From: Acidimicrobiia bacterium
GTDB taxonomy: Bacteria > Actinomycetota > Acidimicrobiia > IMCC26256 > PALSA-610
Direction of reading: 5' to 3'
DNA: 49,972 bases
NCBI GenBank assembly: GCA_036271555.1
Contig: DATBAK010000076.1
Coordinates: 1-49,972 of the forward strand
Under the pieces are notes generated by a model, which was not told where the DNA came from, did not search any database, and saw only the letters and a program-made list of their open reading frames with translations. The translations under genes and the position numbers were made by a program. Shown one piece after another: positions 17,330 through 25,956 of the stretch. The number at the start of each line of letters is the position of its first letter. The first letter of the stretch is position 1.

Positions 17330-20300
17330 GTGATTAGCCATGCGAGCTTGCTGCGTTCGTTGCTGTTCGGCGCCGTCATCGCCGTGATGGGATGCCAGGG
17401 TGGCGACGGACCCGACCAGGCTCCCGTTACCGATCAGCCCGATGCGGCTCCGACCCAGCTGTTCGCGGGCCCCGAGCGCATCGCTCGCACCGCGAGTGGC
17501 GTCGTGCTCGCGTTCCAGCCCGAGGGCAACGGGTTCACGGGCGGGTATCGGAGTCAGTCGACGAACGTTGCCGACGGCATCGTGTCGTTCACGCCCTACA
17601 CGTACACGGGCGGCCAGCGCACCCCGCACGCCCCGATCACCCTCGAGACCACGCGTATCGCCGCCGACGACACCGTTCTGGCGGGCGCAGCAAATAGCAC
17701 CAGCCTGGACGACGACGGTGGTGTGTCGATCGCGCGTGGTGACATCGTCGAGCACCTTCACAACGACCCCGACGACCTGCACCAGGAGTGGTCGTTCGCG
17801 ACGCCGCCGAGCGATGCCGACGCCGACCTCGTCGTCGAGGTCACGGTGTCTGGCTATCACTACCAGCAGACGACCGCGAGCGGCTTGCACTTCGTCGGCG
17901 CCGATGGCGCGATGATTCGCTACAGCAACGCTGTGTGGGTCGACGCCGCTGGCGGCGAGTGGGCGATCTCGGCCGAATACGAGGACGGCTTGGTTCGCAT
18001 GACGATCCCGAGCAGCGTGCTCGCGGAGTCGACCTTCCCAGCTCTCCTCGACCCGACCGTGTCGGCAGAGGTGATCGCGGACAACCCGGTGACCGGGCCG
18101 GTGGGCGCGAACCAGATCCAGCCGGCGATCGCGTTCGACGGTACGAACTACCTCGCCGTGTGGTCGGACGACCGCGACGGCACCGATAGCGACATCTGGG
18201 GCACTCGAATCAGCCAGACCGGCGCTGTCCTCGACCCCCTCGGGATCAAGATCGCTACGACCACGGGCATCCAGTCGCGTCCGACCGTGGGCTTCAACGG
18301 CACGAACTACATCGTCGCGTACGAAGACTTCCTGACGGGCGGTGGGTCGGCGGCCAACATCGTGGCGGCGAAGGTCAGCAAGACCGGTGTCGTCACGGCA
18401 ATCGGCTCGGTCGCGGCGACCGCAGCGAACGAGCAGCGCCCGGCCATCGCGACGCGCTCGAACGGGACGGCACTCCTGACCTGGAATGCCGGCAGCGCGG
18501 CAATGGCCTCGATCTTCAATGGCACGAGCTTCGGGACCGCGTTCCAGATCGCGACGGCTGCCGTCGTCGAGCCGATGGGCGTGGCTGCATCGACCTCGAG
18601 CGATTACCTCGTGACGTACTCGACGAACACGGACCTCGAGGGCCAGCTCGTGACCACCGCAGGTGCGCTGCACGGCTCCGCTTTCGCGGTGTCGGCCGGC
18701 AGCGGCACGCAGTCGCAGTCCAACGCGACCTTCGATGGCACCAACTTCGACGTGGTGTTCGCCAACGCCGGTGGAACATCGACCGGCACGGACGTCTTCG
18801 GCACGCGCGTGTCGACGGCAGGCGCCGTGCTCGACCACCACACCGAAGGGTCGGCATCGGTCGGCGGCCTCGTGATCGCCGAGGTCACGCAGAGCCAGGA
18901 CACGCCCAACATCGAGTGCACGTCCACGACGTGTCTCGTCGTGTGGGAAGACCTTCGCAACGTCAACACGACAAACTACGACGTGTTCGGCCAGCTGATG
19001 ACGACCGGCTTCGCGCTCAGCGGCTCGAACTTCGCGATCTCGACGGCCGCGCAGCCGCAGGAGAACCCTGTGGTGGCCACGTCGCCGTCCGGTTTCTACG
19101 GCATCTGGCGCGATCTCCGCGACGACAACGCGTTCCAGACGTTCGGCGCGACGATCTCGACAGCCGGCGCTGTGGGCACCGCTGGACCGATCGGCACGGG
19201 AAACAACCGCGAGACGCAGCCGACCATGGGCCGCGCCGGCTCCATCTTCGGCATGTTCTGGAGTGACAGCCGCGTATTCAGCAACAACATCGAGCTCGTC
19301 CGCTTCAACGCGAGCAACACGAAGCTCGACGCGACTGCGCTGACCGTATCGAACGCTGCCAACGCGCAGATCTCGCCGTCGGCATCCACCGACTTGGGGT
19401 CGAACTCGCTGGTCGTGTGGTCGGACACGCGCAACAACGTCGACAAGGACATCTTCGCTGCACGCGTTGCGCTGAGCACCGGCACGGTGCTCGATACCGC
19501 AGGCACGCCAATCACGACCGCCAAGGGCGATCAGCTGTCGCCTGCCGTCGCGTCGAGCGGTTCGGTCGCGCTTGCCGTGTGGGCGGATCGGCGCAGCGGG
19601 ACGTCGTTCGATATCTACGGGGCTCTCATCAACAGCTCGGGCACGGTGAGCGTTGCCGACATCGTGATCTCGGCCGCGGCCGGCGATCAGACCTCACCGT
19701 CCGTGACGTTCGACCCCACGGCGAGTCAGTTCATCGTGGTCTGGCAGGACAAGCGCCAGGTGCCGGTGAACCACATCTTCGGAGCTCGCGTGTCGACGGC
19801 CGGGGTCGTCCTCGACACGTCCGGTATCCAGATCACGAGCGCTGGGGTCGGTCAATTCACCCCGGCAGTGACGTCGCTCACCGGCGAGTCGTTTGTCGTG
19901 TGGTCGGATCGTCGCAATACCGGCAAGAGCGACATCTTCGGCTCGCGACTCGTCGGCGGCTCGAGCTCGTTGACGGTCTCCGATCCGAACGGCATCCAGC
20001 TGAGCTCCGTGGTGACCCAGCAGACGACGCCGGCTCTCAGCGGAAACGGCACCGGGATCTTGGTCGTGTGGGCTGATAACCGCGCCGGAAACAGCGACGT
20101 GTTCGGTCAGCAGGTTAACTCGAACGGAACGCCGTCCGGCACCGAGTTCGTCGTCACGAACTCGACGGCTGACGAACTGTCGCCGACGGTGCTCGCGCTC
20201 GGCGGCACGAGCCCTGGCTTCCGCGTGGCGTACGCGGTCCAGCGACTCGACACGGCTCGCGTCGCGACGCGCGTCATCACGGCATCGTCGACGAACGGCA

Positions 20301-20683
20301 CGACGTGCACCGGTAGCACGCAATGCGCCACGGGCTTCTGCGTCGATGGCGTGTGCTGCGACCAGGCATGCGGTGGCAACCACAAGAGCGCCGGTGCCGC
20401 GGGCACCGGGGTTGCGGGTGACTGCCACGGCTGCGCGGCGAAGTTCACCAACCAGGCGAACGGCACGTGCGCTGCGATCCCGTCGACGACGATCTGCCGC
20501 GACTACGTCAGCAGCTTCTGCGACAACCGCGAGTACTGCGACGGCACGAACACGGTGTGCCCCGGTGACACGGGACGCAACGCGGGCAAGGTGTGCGCGA
20601 AGTCGACGAACTTCCCGCCGGGCAGCGGCAACGGGACATGCCCGGCCAGCGACGCGACGGGCGCGCCGCACGCCTGTCGCTGA
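17330..20683 (+). CDS. very large repeat lipoprotein (probable beta-propeller) with Cys-rich C-terminus
   Basis: The product is about 1117 residues. Start GTG at 17330 is chosen because a strong purine-rich ribosome site (GAAGAAGGG) sits just upstream, and it gives a clear signal with a VMGC lipobox at about residue 22. After a distinct N-terminal region (about 40-260), a repeat of about 50 residues recurs roughly fourteen times, with the core W-[SA]-D-x-R ... D-[IV]-[FWY]-G (for example AVWADRRSGTSFDIYG, VVWSDTRNNVDKDIFA). Fourteen blades would suit two seven-bladed propellers. The last 130 residues contain 16 cysteines (CVDGVCCDQACGG). I see no enzymatic motif; it is likely a surface adhesin or binding protein. 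Confidence 0.8.
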   Translation: MISHASLLRSLLFGAVIAVMGCQGGDGPDQAPVTDQPDAAPTQLFAGPERIARTASGVVLAFQPEGNGFTGGYRSQSTNVADGIVSFTPYTYTGGQRTPHAPITLETTRIAADDTVLAGAANSTSLDDDGGVSIARGDIVEHLHNDPDDLHQEWSFATPPSDADADLVVEVTVSGYHYQQTTASGLHFVGADGAMIRYSNAVWVDAAGGEWAISAEYEDGLVRMTIPSSVLAESTFPALLDPTVSAEVIADNPVTGPVGANQIQPAIAFDGTNYLAVWSDDRDGTDSDIWGTRISQTGAVLDPLGIKIATTTGIQSRPTVGFNGTNYIVAYEDFLTGGGSAANIVAAKVSKTGVVTAIGSVAATAANEQRPAIATRSNGTALLTWNAGSAAMASIFNGTSFGTAFQIATAAVVEPMGVAASTSSDYLVTYSTNTDLEGQLVTTAGALHGSAFAVSAGSGTQSQSNATFDGTNFDVVFANAGGTSTGTDVFGTRVSTAGAVLDHHTEGSASVGGLVIAEVTQSQDTPNIECTSTTCLVVWEDLRNVNTTNYDVFGQLMTTGFALSGSNFAISTAAQPQENPVVATSPSGFYGIWRDLRDDNAFQTFGATISTAGAVGTAGPIGTGNNRETQPTMGRAGSIFGMFWSDSRVFSNNIELVRFNASNTKLDATALTVSNAANAQISPSASTDLGSNSLVVWSDTRNNVDKDIFAARVALSTGTVLDTAGTPITTAKGDQLSPAVASSGSVALAVWADRRSGTSFDIYGALINSSGTVSVADIVISAAAGDQTSPSVTFDPTASQFIVVWQDKRQVPVNHIFGARVSTAGVVLDTSGIQITSAGVGQFTPAVTSLTGESFVVWSDRRNTGKSDIFGSRLVGGSSSLTVSDPNGIQLSSVVTQQTTPALSGNGTGILVVWADNRAGNSDVFGQQVNSNGTPSGTEFVVTNSTADELSPTVLALGGTSPGFRVAYAVQRLDTARVATRVITASSTNGTTCTGSTQCATGFCVDGVCCDQACGGNHKSAGAAGTGVAGDCHGCAAKFTNQANGTCAAIPSTTICRDYVSSFCDNREYCDGTNTVCPGDTGRNAGKVCAKSTNFPPGSGNGTCPASDATGAPHACR

Positions 20684-20722
20684 CGTCGTCGGCGTCGACA
20701 AGCGAGCCGCAGAGGAGTCCGA

Positions 20723-21832
20723 ATGAGCCGACCCGGGCGTCACGTACCGGAGCTCGACGGGCTCCGCGCGCTCGCGATCCTGTCGGTGTTCGTGTTCCAC
20801 GCACGTGGTACCGACACGACCGCGAATACGGCGCAGGAGACGTTCTATCGGATCACCGAGACCGGATGGACGGGCGTCGACCTGTTCTTCGTGCTGTCGG
20901 GGTTCCTGATCACGGGGATCCTCCTCGACTCACGAGACGGCCGGCACTACTTCAAGAGCTTCTTCGCCCGTCGCGTGCTCCGGATCCTGCCGCTGTATTA
21001 CGCGGTGCTGACGGTCGTGTCGGTCGGCGTCGTGTCGCACGCGATGGCGGGCTCGTCAGCGGCCGTGCCGTACTACTGGGTCTATCTGCAGAACTGGCTG
21101 CAGATCCACCCGGACGACTACCGGATCCGGATGCTGAACCACTTCTGGTCGCTCGCGATCGAGGAGCAGTTCTATCTCGTGTGGCCGCTGTTGATCTGGG
21201 CTCTCCCGAGGCGCGCGATCGCGCCGATGTGCGGCGCCGCCGTCGCCATCGCCGCCGCCCTGCGGATCGTGTTGATGGAGACCGGGACGTTCGAGACGCA
21301 CACGCTGCATTTCTTGACGTTCACCCGGATCGACACGCTCGCGCTTGGTGGGCTCGTCGCGGTCGTCGTGCGCTCGCCGGACGGCGTCGCGCTGTTGAAG
21401 CGCCTCATGGTCCCGGTGGCGACCGCGGCTGTCGCAGGGATCGTCGCCGTAGCCGTGTTGACCGGGCACTTCCGCGCCGAGGATCCGGAGATGGTGTGGT
21501 GGGGCTACGTCTCGATCGAAGCGTTGTTCGCGTGCGCGATCGTCGCGTGTCTCGCGGCTTCCGAGGATGGCGCGTGGCGACGGTTCCTGCGCCGCCCGAA
21601 GCTGATGTGGGTCGGCAAGGTCAGCTATGGCGCGTACGTCTATCACTGGATCGTGATCGTGCTTCTGGGAAAGGTGTGGCCGTTCAAGACGCGGCTCGGG
21701 TTCTGGCCCAACCAAATCGCGTGGTGGATCGCGACGCTGTCGATCACACTCGTCGTCGCGGCGGCGAGCTATCGCCTCTACGAGTCTCGGTTCCTGGCGC
21801 TCAAGGACCGCTTCAAGCCAGACGCAGCCTAG
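20723..21832 (+). CDS. membrane O-acyltransferase, OafA/acyltransferase-3 family
   Basis: This 369-residue multi-pass inner-membrane protein acylates sugars using an acyl-CoA-derived group. The N-terminus has the family motif in VPELDGLRALAILSVFVFHA, where the later His is the likely catalytic residue, then WTGVDLFFVLSGFLITGILL and FFARRVLRILPLYY. Multiple hydrophobic stretches, with YVYHWIVIVLLG near the end, fit the ten-segment topology. It starts at ATG 20723, downstream of GAGGAG. The stop codon overlaps that of the opposite-strand glycosyltransferase in a CTAG. It could acetylate the exported polysaccharide or a precursor. Confidence 0.92.
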   Translation: MSRPGRHVPELDGLRALAILSVFVFHARGTDTTANTAQETFYRITETGWTGVDLFFVLSGFLITGILLDSRDGRHYFKSFFARRVLRILPLYYAVLTVVSVGVVSHAMAGSSAAVPYYWVYLQNWLQIHPDDYRIRMLNHFWSLAIEEQFYLVWPLLIWALPRRAIAPMCGAAVAIAAALRIVLMETGTFETHTLHFLTFTRIDTLALGGLVAVVVRSPDGVALLKRLMVPVATAAVAGIVAVAVLTGHFRAEDPEMVWWGYVSIEALFACAIVACLAASEDGAWRRFLRRPKLMWVGKVSYGAYVYHWIVIVLLGKVWPFKTRLGFWPNQIAWWIATLSITLVVAAASYRLYESRFLALKDRFKPDAA

Positions 21833-22896
21833 CGTGCGTGTGCGGTCCACACCGCGTTCATGCGCGTCCCGACTTCGTCCCACGTGAACCCGCGTGCGCT
21901 GTCCGGGGCTACGGAGCGCATCGCCCCGGCGAGCGATGCATCGCCGAGGATGCGCGCGATCGCGCTCGCGAGCGCTTCCGGTGAGCCGGGCGTGACGAGC
22001 AGGCCGTTCACGCCGTCACGGATGACGTCGATCGCGCCAGAGTCGTGGCTCCCGATCACCGGCACGCCGTAAGACAGAGCCTCGAGGTACACGAGCCCGA
22101 GACCCTCGAACGCCGGGCCGACATGCTCCGACGCGAGCACGAACAGATCCGCGCCCGCGTACAACGCTGCCAGCTCGTCCGCCGATACGACGCCGCGGAT
22201 CGAGACGTCCGCGCCGAGGTCGTGATCGCGGACGAGGCCGTCCAGCCGTGCTCGATACGCCTTCGATGGGATCGGCCCGACGATGTCGCACGCGACGCGC
22301 ACACCGCGCGCGTGCAGCCGCGCGATCGCGACGAGGAGCGTGTGAAAGCCTTTCCGCTCCTTGAGCACGCCGACCGAGAGCAGGCGCGGGACCTCGCTCG
22401 TCGTCGTGCGGGCTTGCGGTCGCAGCGGCGGCGGCGTGAATCCACCCGGCACGACGGCGATCGGCACGTCACCGAAGCTTCGGCGCGCCACGGTCGCGGT
22501 GTACGAGCTCACGGGCAGTATGGCTGCTGCGCGCCGAAACGCGAACCTGATCGCCGCGCGCTGTCTCCTCGGATACGCCGCGAGGTCCGCATAGGTCCCA
22601 TGAGCCGACACGACAAACCGGCATCGCGCGAGCGTGGCCAGCGCCAGCGCCAGTGGCGCGGCCGGTTCGACGAGCGCGTGGATCAGCGCGCTACCCCGCG
22701 CGAGCCGGACGAGCCGAGCGAGGTCGCGTGGCGTACCGAGCTCGCGCCAACGCCAACTGCGGTCCAGGCTCGCGAGCGGCGGACACGCGACCGCATCGTC
22801 GCCGTGAACCGCGCGCGCGCGCGCCAGGAAGCCGTTGCAGTAGGTCCCCCACCCGCTCGTGGTGGTGAGGTCGCCGGCGAGGAACAGGAGCCGCAT
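21829..22896 (-). CDS. GT4-type glycosyltransferase
   Basis: A 355-residue GT-B enzyme. The N-terminus MRLLFLAGDLTTTSGWGTYCNGFL is the acceptor-binding half, with VSAHGTY (about residue 110) in the middle. The donor half has LLSVGVLKERKGFHTLLVAI and the retaining-GT4 motif EGLGLVYLEALSYGVPVIGS, with the conserved E...E pair. It shares the shape of glycosyltransferases that add hexoses in polysaccharide assembly. ATG at 22896 gives the family N-terminus; GTG at 22902 would overlap the upstream stop. It is co-directional with the methyltransferase gene and convergent with the acyltransferase. Confidence 0.85.
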   Translation of the reverse strand: MRLLFLAGDLTTTSGWGTYCNGFLARARAVHGDDAVACPPLASLDRSWRWRELGTPRDLARLVRLARGSALIHALVEPAAPLALALATLARCRFVVSAHGTYADLAAYPRRQRAAIRFAFRRAAAILPVSSYTATVARRSFGDVPIAVVPGGFTPPPLRPQARTTTSEVPRLLSVGVLKERKGFHTLLVAIARLHARGVRVACDIVGPIPSKAYRARLDGLVRDHDLGADVSIRGVVSADELAALYAGADLFVLASEHVGPAFEGLGLVYLEALSYGVPVIGSHDSGAIDVIRDGVNGLLVTPGSPEALASAIARILGDASLAGAMRSVAPDSARGFTWDEVGTRMNAVWTAHAR

Positions 22897-22898
22897 CG

Positions 22899-23711
22899 TC
22901 ACGCCCGCTTGCGGACGTACGCGACCGAGCCGTAGCCGAGGTCTTGCAACACCGGGCTCGCCTTGAAACGCTCGAGGATCTCGACGAGGGGCAACAGCGC
23001 GGAGAAGTACGGCACCACAAGCGTCGCTGCCTCGAAGCGTACGATCTCGAAGCCAGCCCCTTCGAGCCGACGCTTCATGACCCACGGGTAGCGCCACACG
23101 TGCGGCAGCTCGTCGGTGCCCGCGTAGCCTTCCTGCACACCCTCGTTGCGCAGGTTCGCGACGATGCGCCACAAGCCGCGAAGCAGCCCGAGAGGCGCGG
23201 CTTTCGACGGTCGCCAGAAGCTGGCGCCGCCGAGCTGCGAGGCCGCCGCGAGGTTCAGGCACGTCGGCAACGCGACGACGGCGTGCGACCGCGTCACGCG
23301 CCGGATCTCGGCGAGCCCCCGGTCGAAGTCCGGTAGGTGCTCGAGGACATGCGAGCTCACGACAAGATCGAAGCTCGCATCGGGAAACGGTAGGCTCTCG
23401 GCGTCGCCGTGCACGAGCGTCACCCGATCCGCGACGCCTCGCTCGGCGAGAAACTTCGATGCGTTCTCGAGGTTCGGCCGCGAGATGTCCATCGCGGTCA
23501 CGATCGCGCCGGCTTCCGCGAGGTACCATGCGAGTACTCCCTCACCGCAGCCGGCATCGAGAACCGTCATCCCCGGACGCACGTACGATTGGATCGTGCG
23601 ATAGCCCTGGCGATGAGCGTGACGTCGCAGCGGGAACGGCGACTCGAGCCGCTTGGCGACGATCTCGTCGCTGTAGGTCTCGTAGAAGCGCTTGACGTCC
23701 GCGGACTGCAT
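22899..23711 (-). CDS. SAM-dependent class I methyltransferase
   Basis: The 270-residue protein contains motif I VLDAGCGEGVLAWYLAEAG (about residue 51), VTAMDISRPNLENASKFL, and LPFPDASFDLVVSSHVLEHL, the pattern of UbiE/Methyltransf_11-type enzymes. Its C-terminal half is longer than a minimal fold, with ELPHVWRYPWVMKRRLEGAGFEIV, which suits a substrate-binding extension. The substrate is unknown; in this location a sugar or lipid-linked intermediate is likely. The ATG at 23711 lies 45 bases from the divergent Wzx start. Its stop overlaps the alternative start of the GT gene. Confidence 0.88.
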   Translation of the reverse strand: MQSADVKRFYETYSDEIVAKRLESPFPLRRHAHRQGYRTIQSYVRPGMTVLDAGCGEGVLAWYLAEAGAIVTAMDISRPNLENASKFLAERGVADRVTLVHGDAESLPFPDASFDLVVSSHVLEHLPDFDRGLAEIRRVTRSHAVVALPTCLNLAAASQLGGASFWRPSKAAPLGLLRGLWRIVANLRNEGVQEGYAGTDELPHVWRYPWVMKRRLEGAGFEIVRFEAATLVVPYFSALLPLVEILERFKASPVLQDLGYGSVAYVRKRA

Positions 23712-23756
23712 CGCGCTGTGTATAGCAGCTCGGTATAACCTCCACCTAGGACACTC
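23712..23756. promoter_or_regulatory. short divergent promoter region between methyltransferase and flippase genes
   Basis: Only 45 bases separate the two divergent starts. A TATAAC at 23734-23739 on the plus strand and TATACA on the minus strand (complement of 23719-23724) resemble sigma-70 -10 boxes, about 20 and 10 bases from their start codons. No convincing -35 box is seen for either one. TAGGA at about 23747-23751 may serve as the flippase ribosome site. Confidence 0.3.
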
Positions 23757-25079
23757 GTGGGACGACGCTCGATACGCCGAACTGACGGCAGCCTGCGCTC
23801 CATCGCGATCCTCGTCGTGTCCCGTGGCTTCGTCGCCGGGGCAGGCTTCCTCGCAAGCGCGCTGTGGGCGCACTACTTCTCCAAGGACTCGTACGGCCGC
23901 TATCAGATCTTGGTCGCCGTCGCGTCGGTCGTGGCGAGCTTCTGTCTGACCGGGCTCGACGACGCGACGTTGATTTCGGCCGCGAAGAAAAAGGACGGCA
24001 ACCTGTGGCCGATCATCAAGCTGCGCCTGATCGCGAGCACGATCGGCGCGGTCGCGATCGCGGTGTGGGCCATCGTTCGCTACTGGTATCCCGACCCGAT
24101 CCTCGCCGAGGCGATGCTGGTGTCGGCTGCGCTGTTCATTCCGGCACAGCTCGCGTCGATCTGGCAGTCGTTCACGAACGGGAAGGGCAAGTTCCGCGCG
24201 CTCACGATCGGCCAGGTCGCGCTCTCGTCGGGGAACCTCGTCGCGGTCGCGACATTCGTCGCCGCCGGCGCGACCTCGCACTCGATGCTTCCGTGGGTCG
24301 TGCTGGGTGGTCAGGGCGCCACTGCCACGATCGGCATCTTGCTCCAGTTCTGGCTGCGCAACATCAAGGAGACCGACGACCGCGACCCCGCAATCATCCG
24401 CTACGGCCACCACGTCACGGTCGCGTCCCTGATCGGATGGGTGTTCAGCGCCGACCGCTTGATCGTCGGCGAGGTCATGACACCCGCCGACGTCGCGGTC
24501 CTGTCCGTCGCGATCGTGCTGCCGGCGCAGGTCAAGGTGTTCTTCAACGCGTTCGAGCAGGTGTTCCTGCCTGGGGTCACGGCCGCAGCGTCGGTCGCGG
24601 ACGCGTGGGTCTACATCAAGCCGCGGATGTTCCGGCTCGGCGCCGCATACATCACGCTTGGGCTGATCGGGTTCTTCCTGCTGCCGATCTTGATCCCTCT
24701 GTTCTTCTCGCAGCGCTACATCGACGCGGTCCCATACGCAAAGTGGCTGTGGCTTTCGACATGTATGGCATCGCCGTTCGTATTCCTCGCGTCGATCCTC
24801 AACGCGCAACAGGACCGGCGATTCCTGTACACGCGCCGGCTATCGAGCCAGCTCATCCTGCTCGCGATGTTCTTCATCCTGATCCCGCAGTTCGGGCTGC
24901 TCGGCGCGATCGTGGCGCGCATCATCAACCACGCCATCCTGATCGTGTTCAACACCGCGTACTTCGCTCACGTGATCCGCGCACGGCCGCCGAGCACGCC
25001 GCCGTCGAACGTCACGCCGCCGGAGACGCCGTCGACACCGTCGACACCGACGGATCCGCCGGCTGCAGATCCGCCTTGA
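23757..25079 (+). CDS. Wzx-type polysaccharide flippase
   Basis: The 440-residue integral membrane protein belongs to the MOP/polysaccharide transporter superfamily that flips lipid-linked repeat units across the inner membrane. It begins RSIAILVVSRGFVAGAGFLASALWA, then GRYQILVAVASVVASFCLTGLD, the typical first helices, and has numerous hydrophobic segments with short polar loops such as QSFTNGKGKFRALTIGQ. The C-terminus is a polar Pro/Thr-rich tail (RARPPSTPPSN ... PADPP). The start is GTG at 23757. It partners with the polymerase, OPX and kinase genes. Its 3' 68 bases overlap the 3' end of the opposite-strand sulfotransferase-like gene. Confidence 0.88.
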   Translation: MGRRSIRRTDGSLRSIAILVVSRGFVAGAGFLASALWAHYFSKDSYGRYQILVAVASVVASFCLTGLDDATLISAAKKKDGNLWPIIKLRLIASTIGAVAIAVWAIVRYWYPDPILAEAMLVSAALFIPAQLASIWQSFTNGKGKFRALTIGQVALSSGNLVAVATFVAAGATSHSMLPWVVLGGQGATATIGILLQFWLRNIKETDDRDPAIIRYGHHVTVASLIGWVFSADRLIVGEVMTPADVAVLSVAIVLPAQVKVFFNAFEQVFLPGVTAAASVADAWVYIKPRMFRLGAAYITLGLIGFFLLPILIPLFFSQRYIDAVPYAKWLWLSTCMASPFVFLASILNAQQDRRFLYTRRLSSQLILLAMFFILIPQFGLLGAIVARIINHAILIVFNTAYFAHVIRARPPSTPPSNVTPPETPSTPSTPTDPPAADPP

Positions 25080-25785
25080 GGACGCGACGATACCCGAGCT
25101 GGTCGAGGAGCCCCTGGTCGAGCTCGGCGTTGATCAGGTCGAGCAGCTCCGGCGTATAGACCTTCAAGTAGCTCCGCTTCTTGTAGCGGTCGGCATCGAA
25201 CTTCGCGCCGCGCTTGATGTCCTTGCCGCGGTAGTTGTTCGGTACACCCATCAGGTGAACGTCGGGCAGGAAGAACTGCGGGGCATGCTCGGCGATCCCG
25301 AGCCGATGCGCGATGCGATGGCGCAGCGGCCGAAGGCGGCGCAAGCCGAGCGTGGTCACCAGCTCCCGGATCGAGGCTTCTGGATCGGCCAGGACCTGCT
25401 CGTAGCGGAACACGAACTTGCGGCGGTGCAGCAGATCGATCGCCAGCCAGTGCTGATACATCGTGACCCAGAGCTGGACCGGGCTCGAGCTCGTGACCTG
25501 GCCGCGTGGCGGCCGTCCGACCGTCAGCGGCGTCCGTAGATACGTCTCGAACGAGACGTCCTTCTTCGGGTGACGGAAATTGTACTGGGAGAGCAGCCAC
25601 GCGTAGGGATCCTTCACGCAGATCAAGCAATCGACCTCGCGATGAAGGCGCGCCGGCAGCTCGTAGAACCCGTGCTTCCAGCCCCCGATGTTCGTGAGCA
25701 GCCGGACCTCGTAGTTCTCTTGCAAGATCACGCGGAGAAAGTTCGTGCCGCTCCGCTGGCACCCGTACTCCTTCAACTCCTGCAT
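25012..25785 (-). CDS. sulfotransferase-like protein
   Basis: The 257-residue product shows the PAPS 5'-phosphosulfate loop in YGCQRSGTNFLRVIL (about residues 7-21), corresponding to the QRSGT motif of bacterial sulfotransferases, and CVKDPYAWLLSQYN as the likely 3'-phosphate motif. A later LVTTLGLRRL fits the fold. It would transfer sulfate from PAPS to a hydroxyl or amino group on a sugar. ATG at 25785 gives the family N-terminus; a longer start at 25830 is possible. The cysN and cysC genes at the right end of the window would supply PAPS. The C-terminal STVSTASPAA tail is encoded within the overlap with the flippase gene. Confidence 0.7.
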   Translation of the reverse strand: MQELKEYGCQRSGTNFLRVILQENYEVRLLTNIGGWKHGFYELPARLHREVDCLICVKDPYAWLLSQYNFRHPKKDVSFETYLRTPLTVGRPPRGQVTSSSPVQLWVTMYQHWLAIDLLHRRKFVFRYEQVLADPEASIRELVTTLGLRRLRPLRHRIAHRLGIAEHAPQFFLPDVHLMGVPNNYRGKDIKRGAKFDADRYKKRSYLKVYTPELLDLINAELDQGLLDQLGYRRVLKADLQPADPSVSTVSTASPAA

Positions 25786-25956
25786 CGTTCTCGCGGTCAG
25801 AGTCTGTACCCTGCTTTGCGGTTCATACAAGTTGAACGCCTACGGGGTGGGCGGCCACATACGACGTTCCCGGATGGCGGCTCAATCTGTTGACTTCACC
25901 GGACCATCCTGTGAGGATGACAGCCGGTTTTATCCTTCAAAAACCCGAAACCCCTC
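25786..25956. promoter_or_regulatory. divergent intergenic region upstream of the outer-membrane barrel gene
   Basis: About 170 bases lie between the two divergent starts. An inverted repeat GTTCA-N7-TGAAC lies at 25821-25837, and ATCC-N5-GGAT sits around 25906-25918. TTGACT at 25889-25894 could be a -35 box, but the -10 match about 17 bases downstream is poor. No factor-independent terminator is seen. The longer sulfotransferase start at 25830 would cover part of the repeat. Confidence 0.3.

Noticed and set aside
17222-18841. 539-residue open frame antisense to the large repeat lipoprotein
   Set aside because: It has Arg/Asp/Val-rich composition without motifs, and the sense product has a signal, repeats and a good ribosome site.
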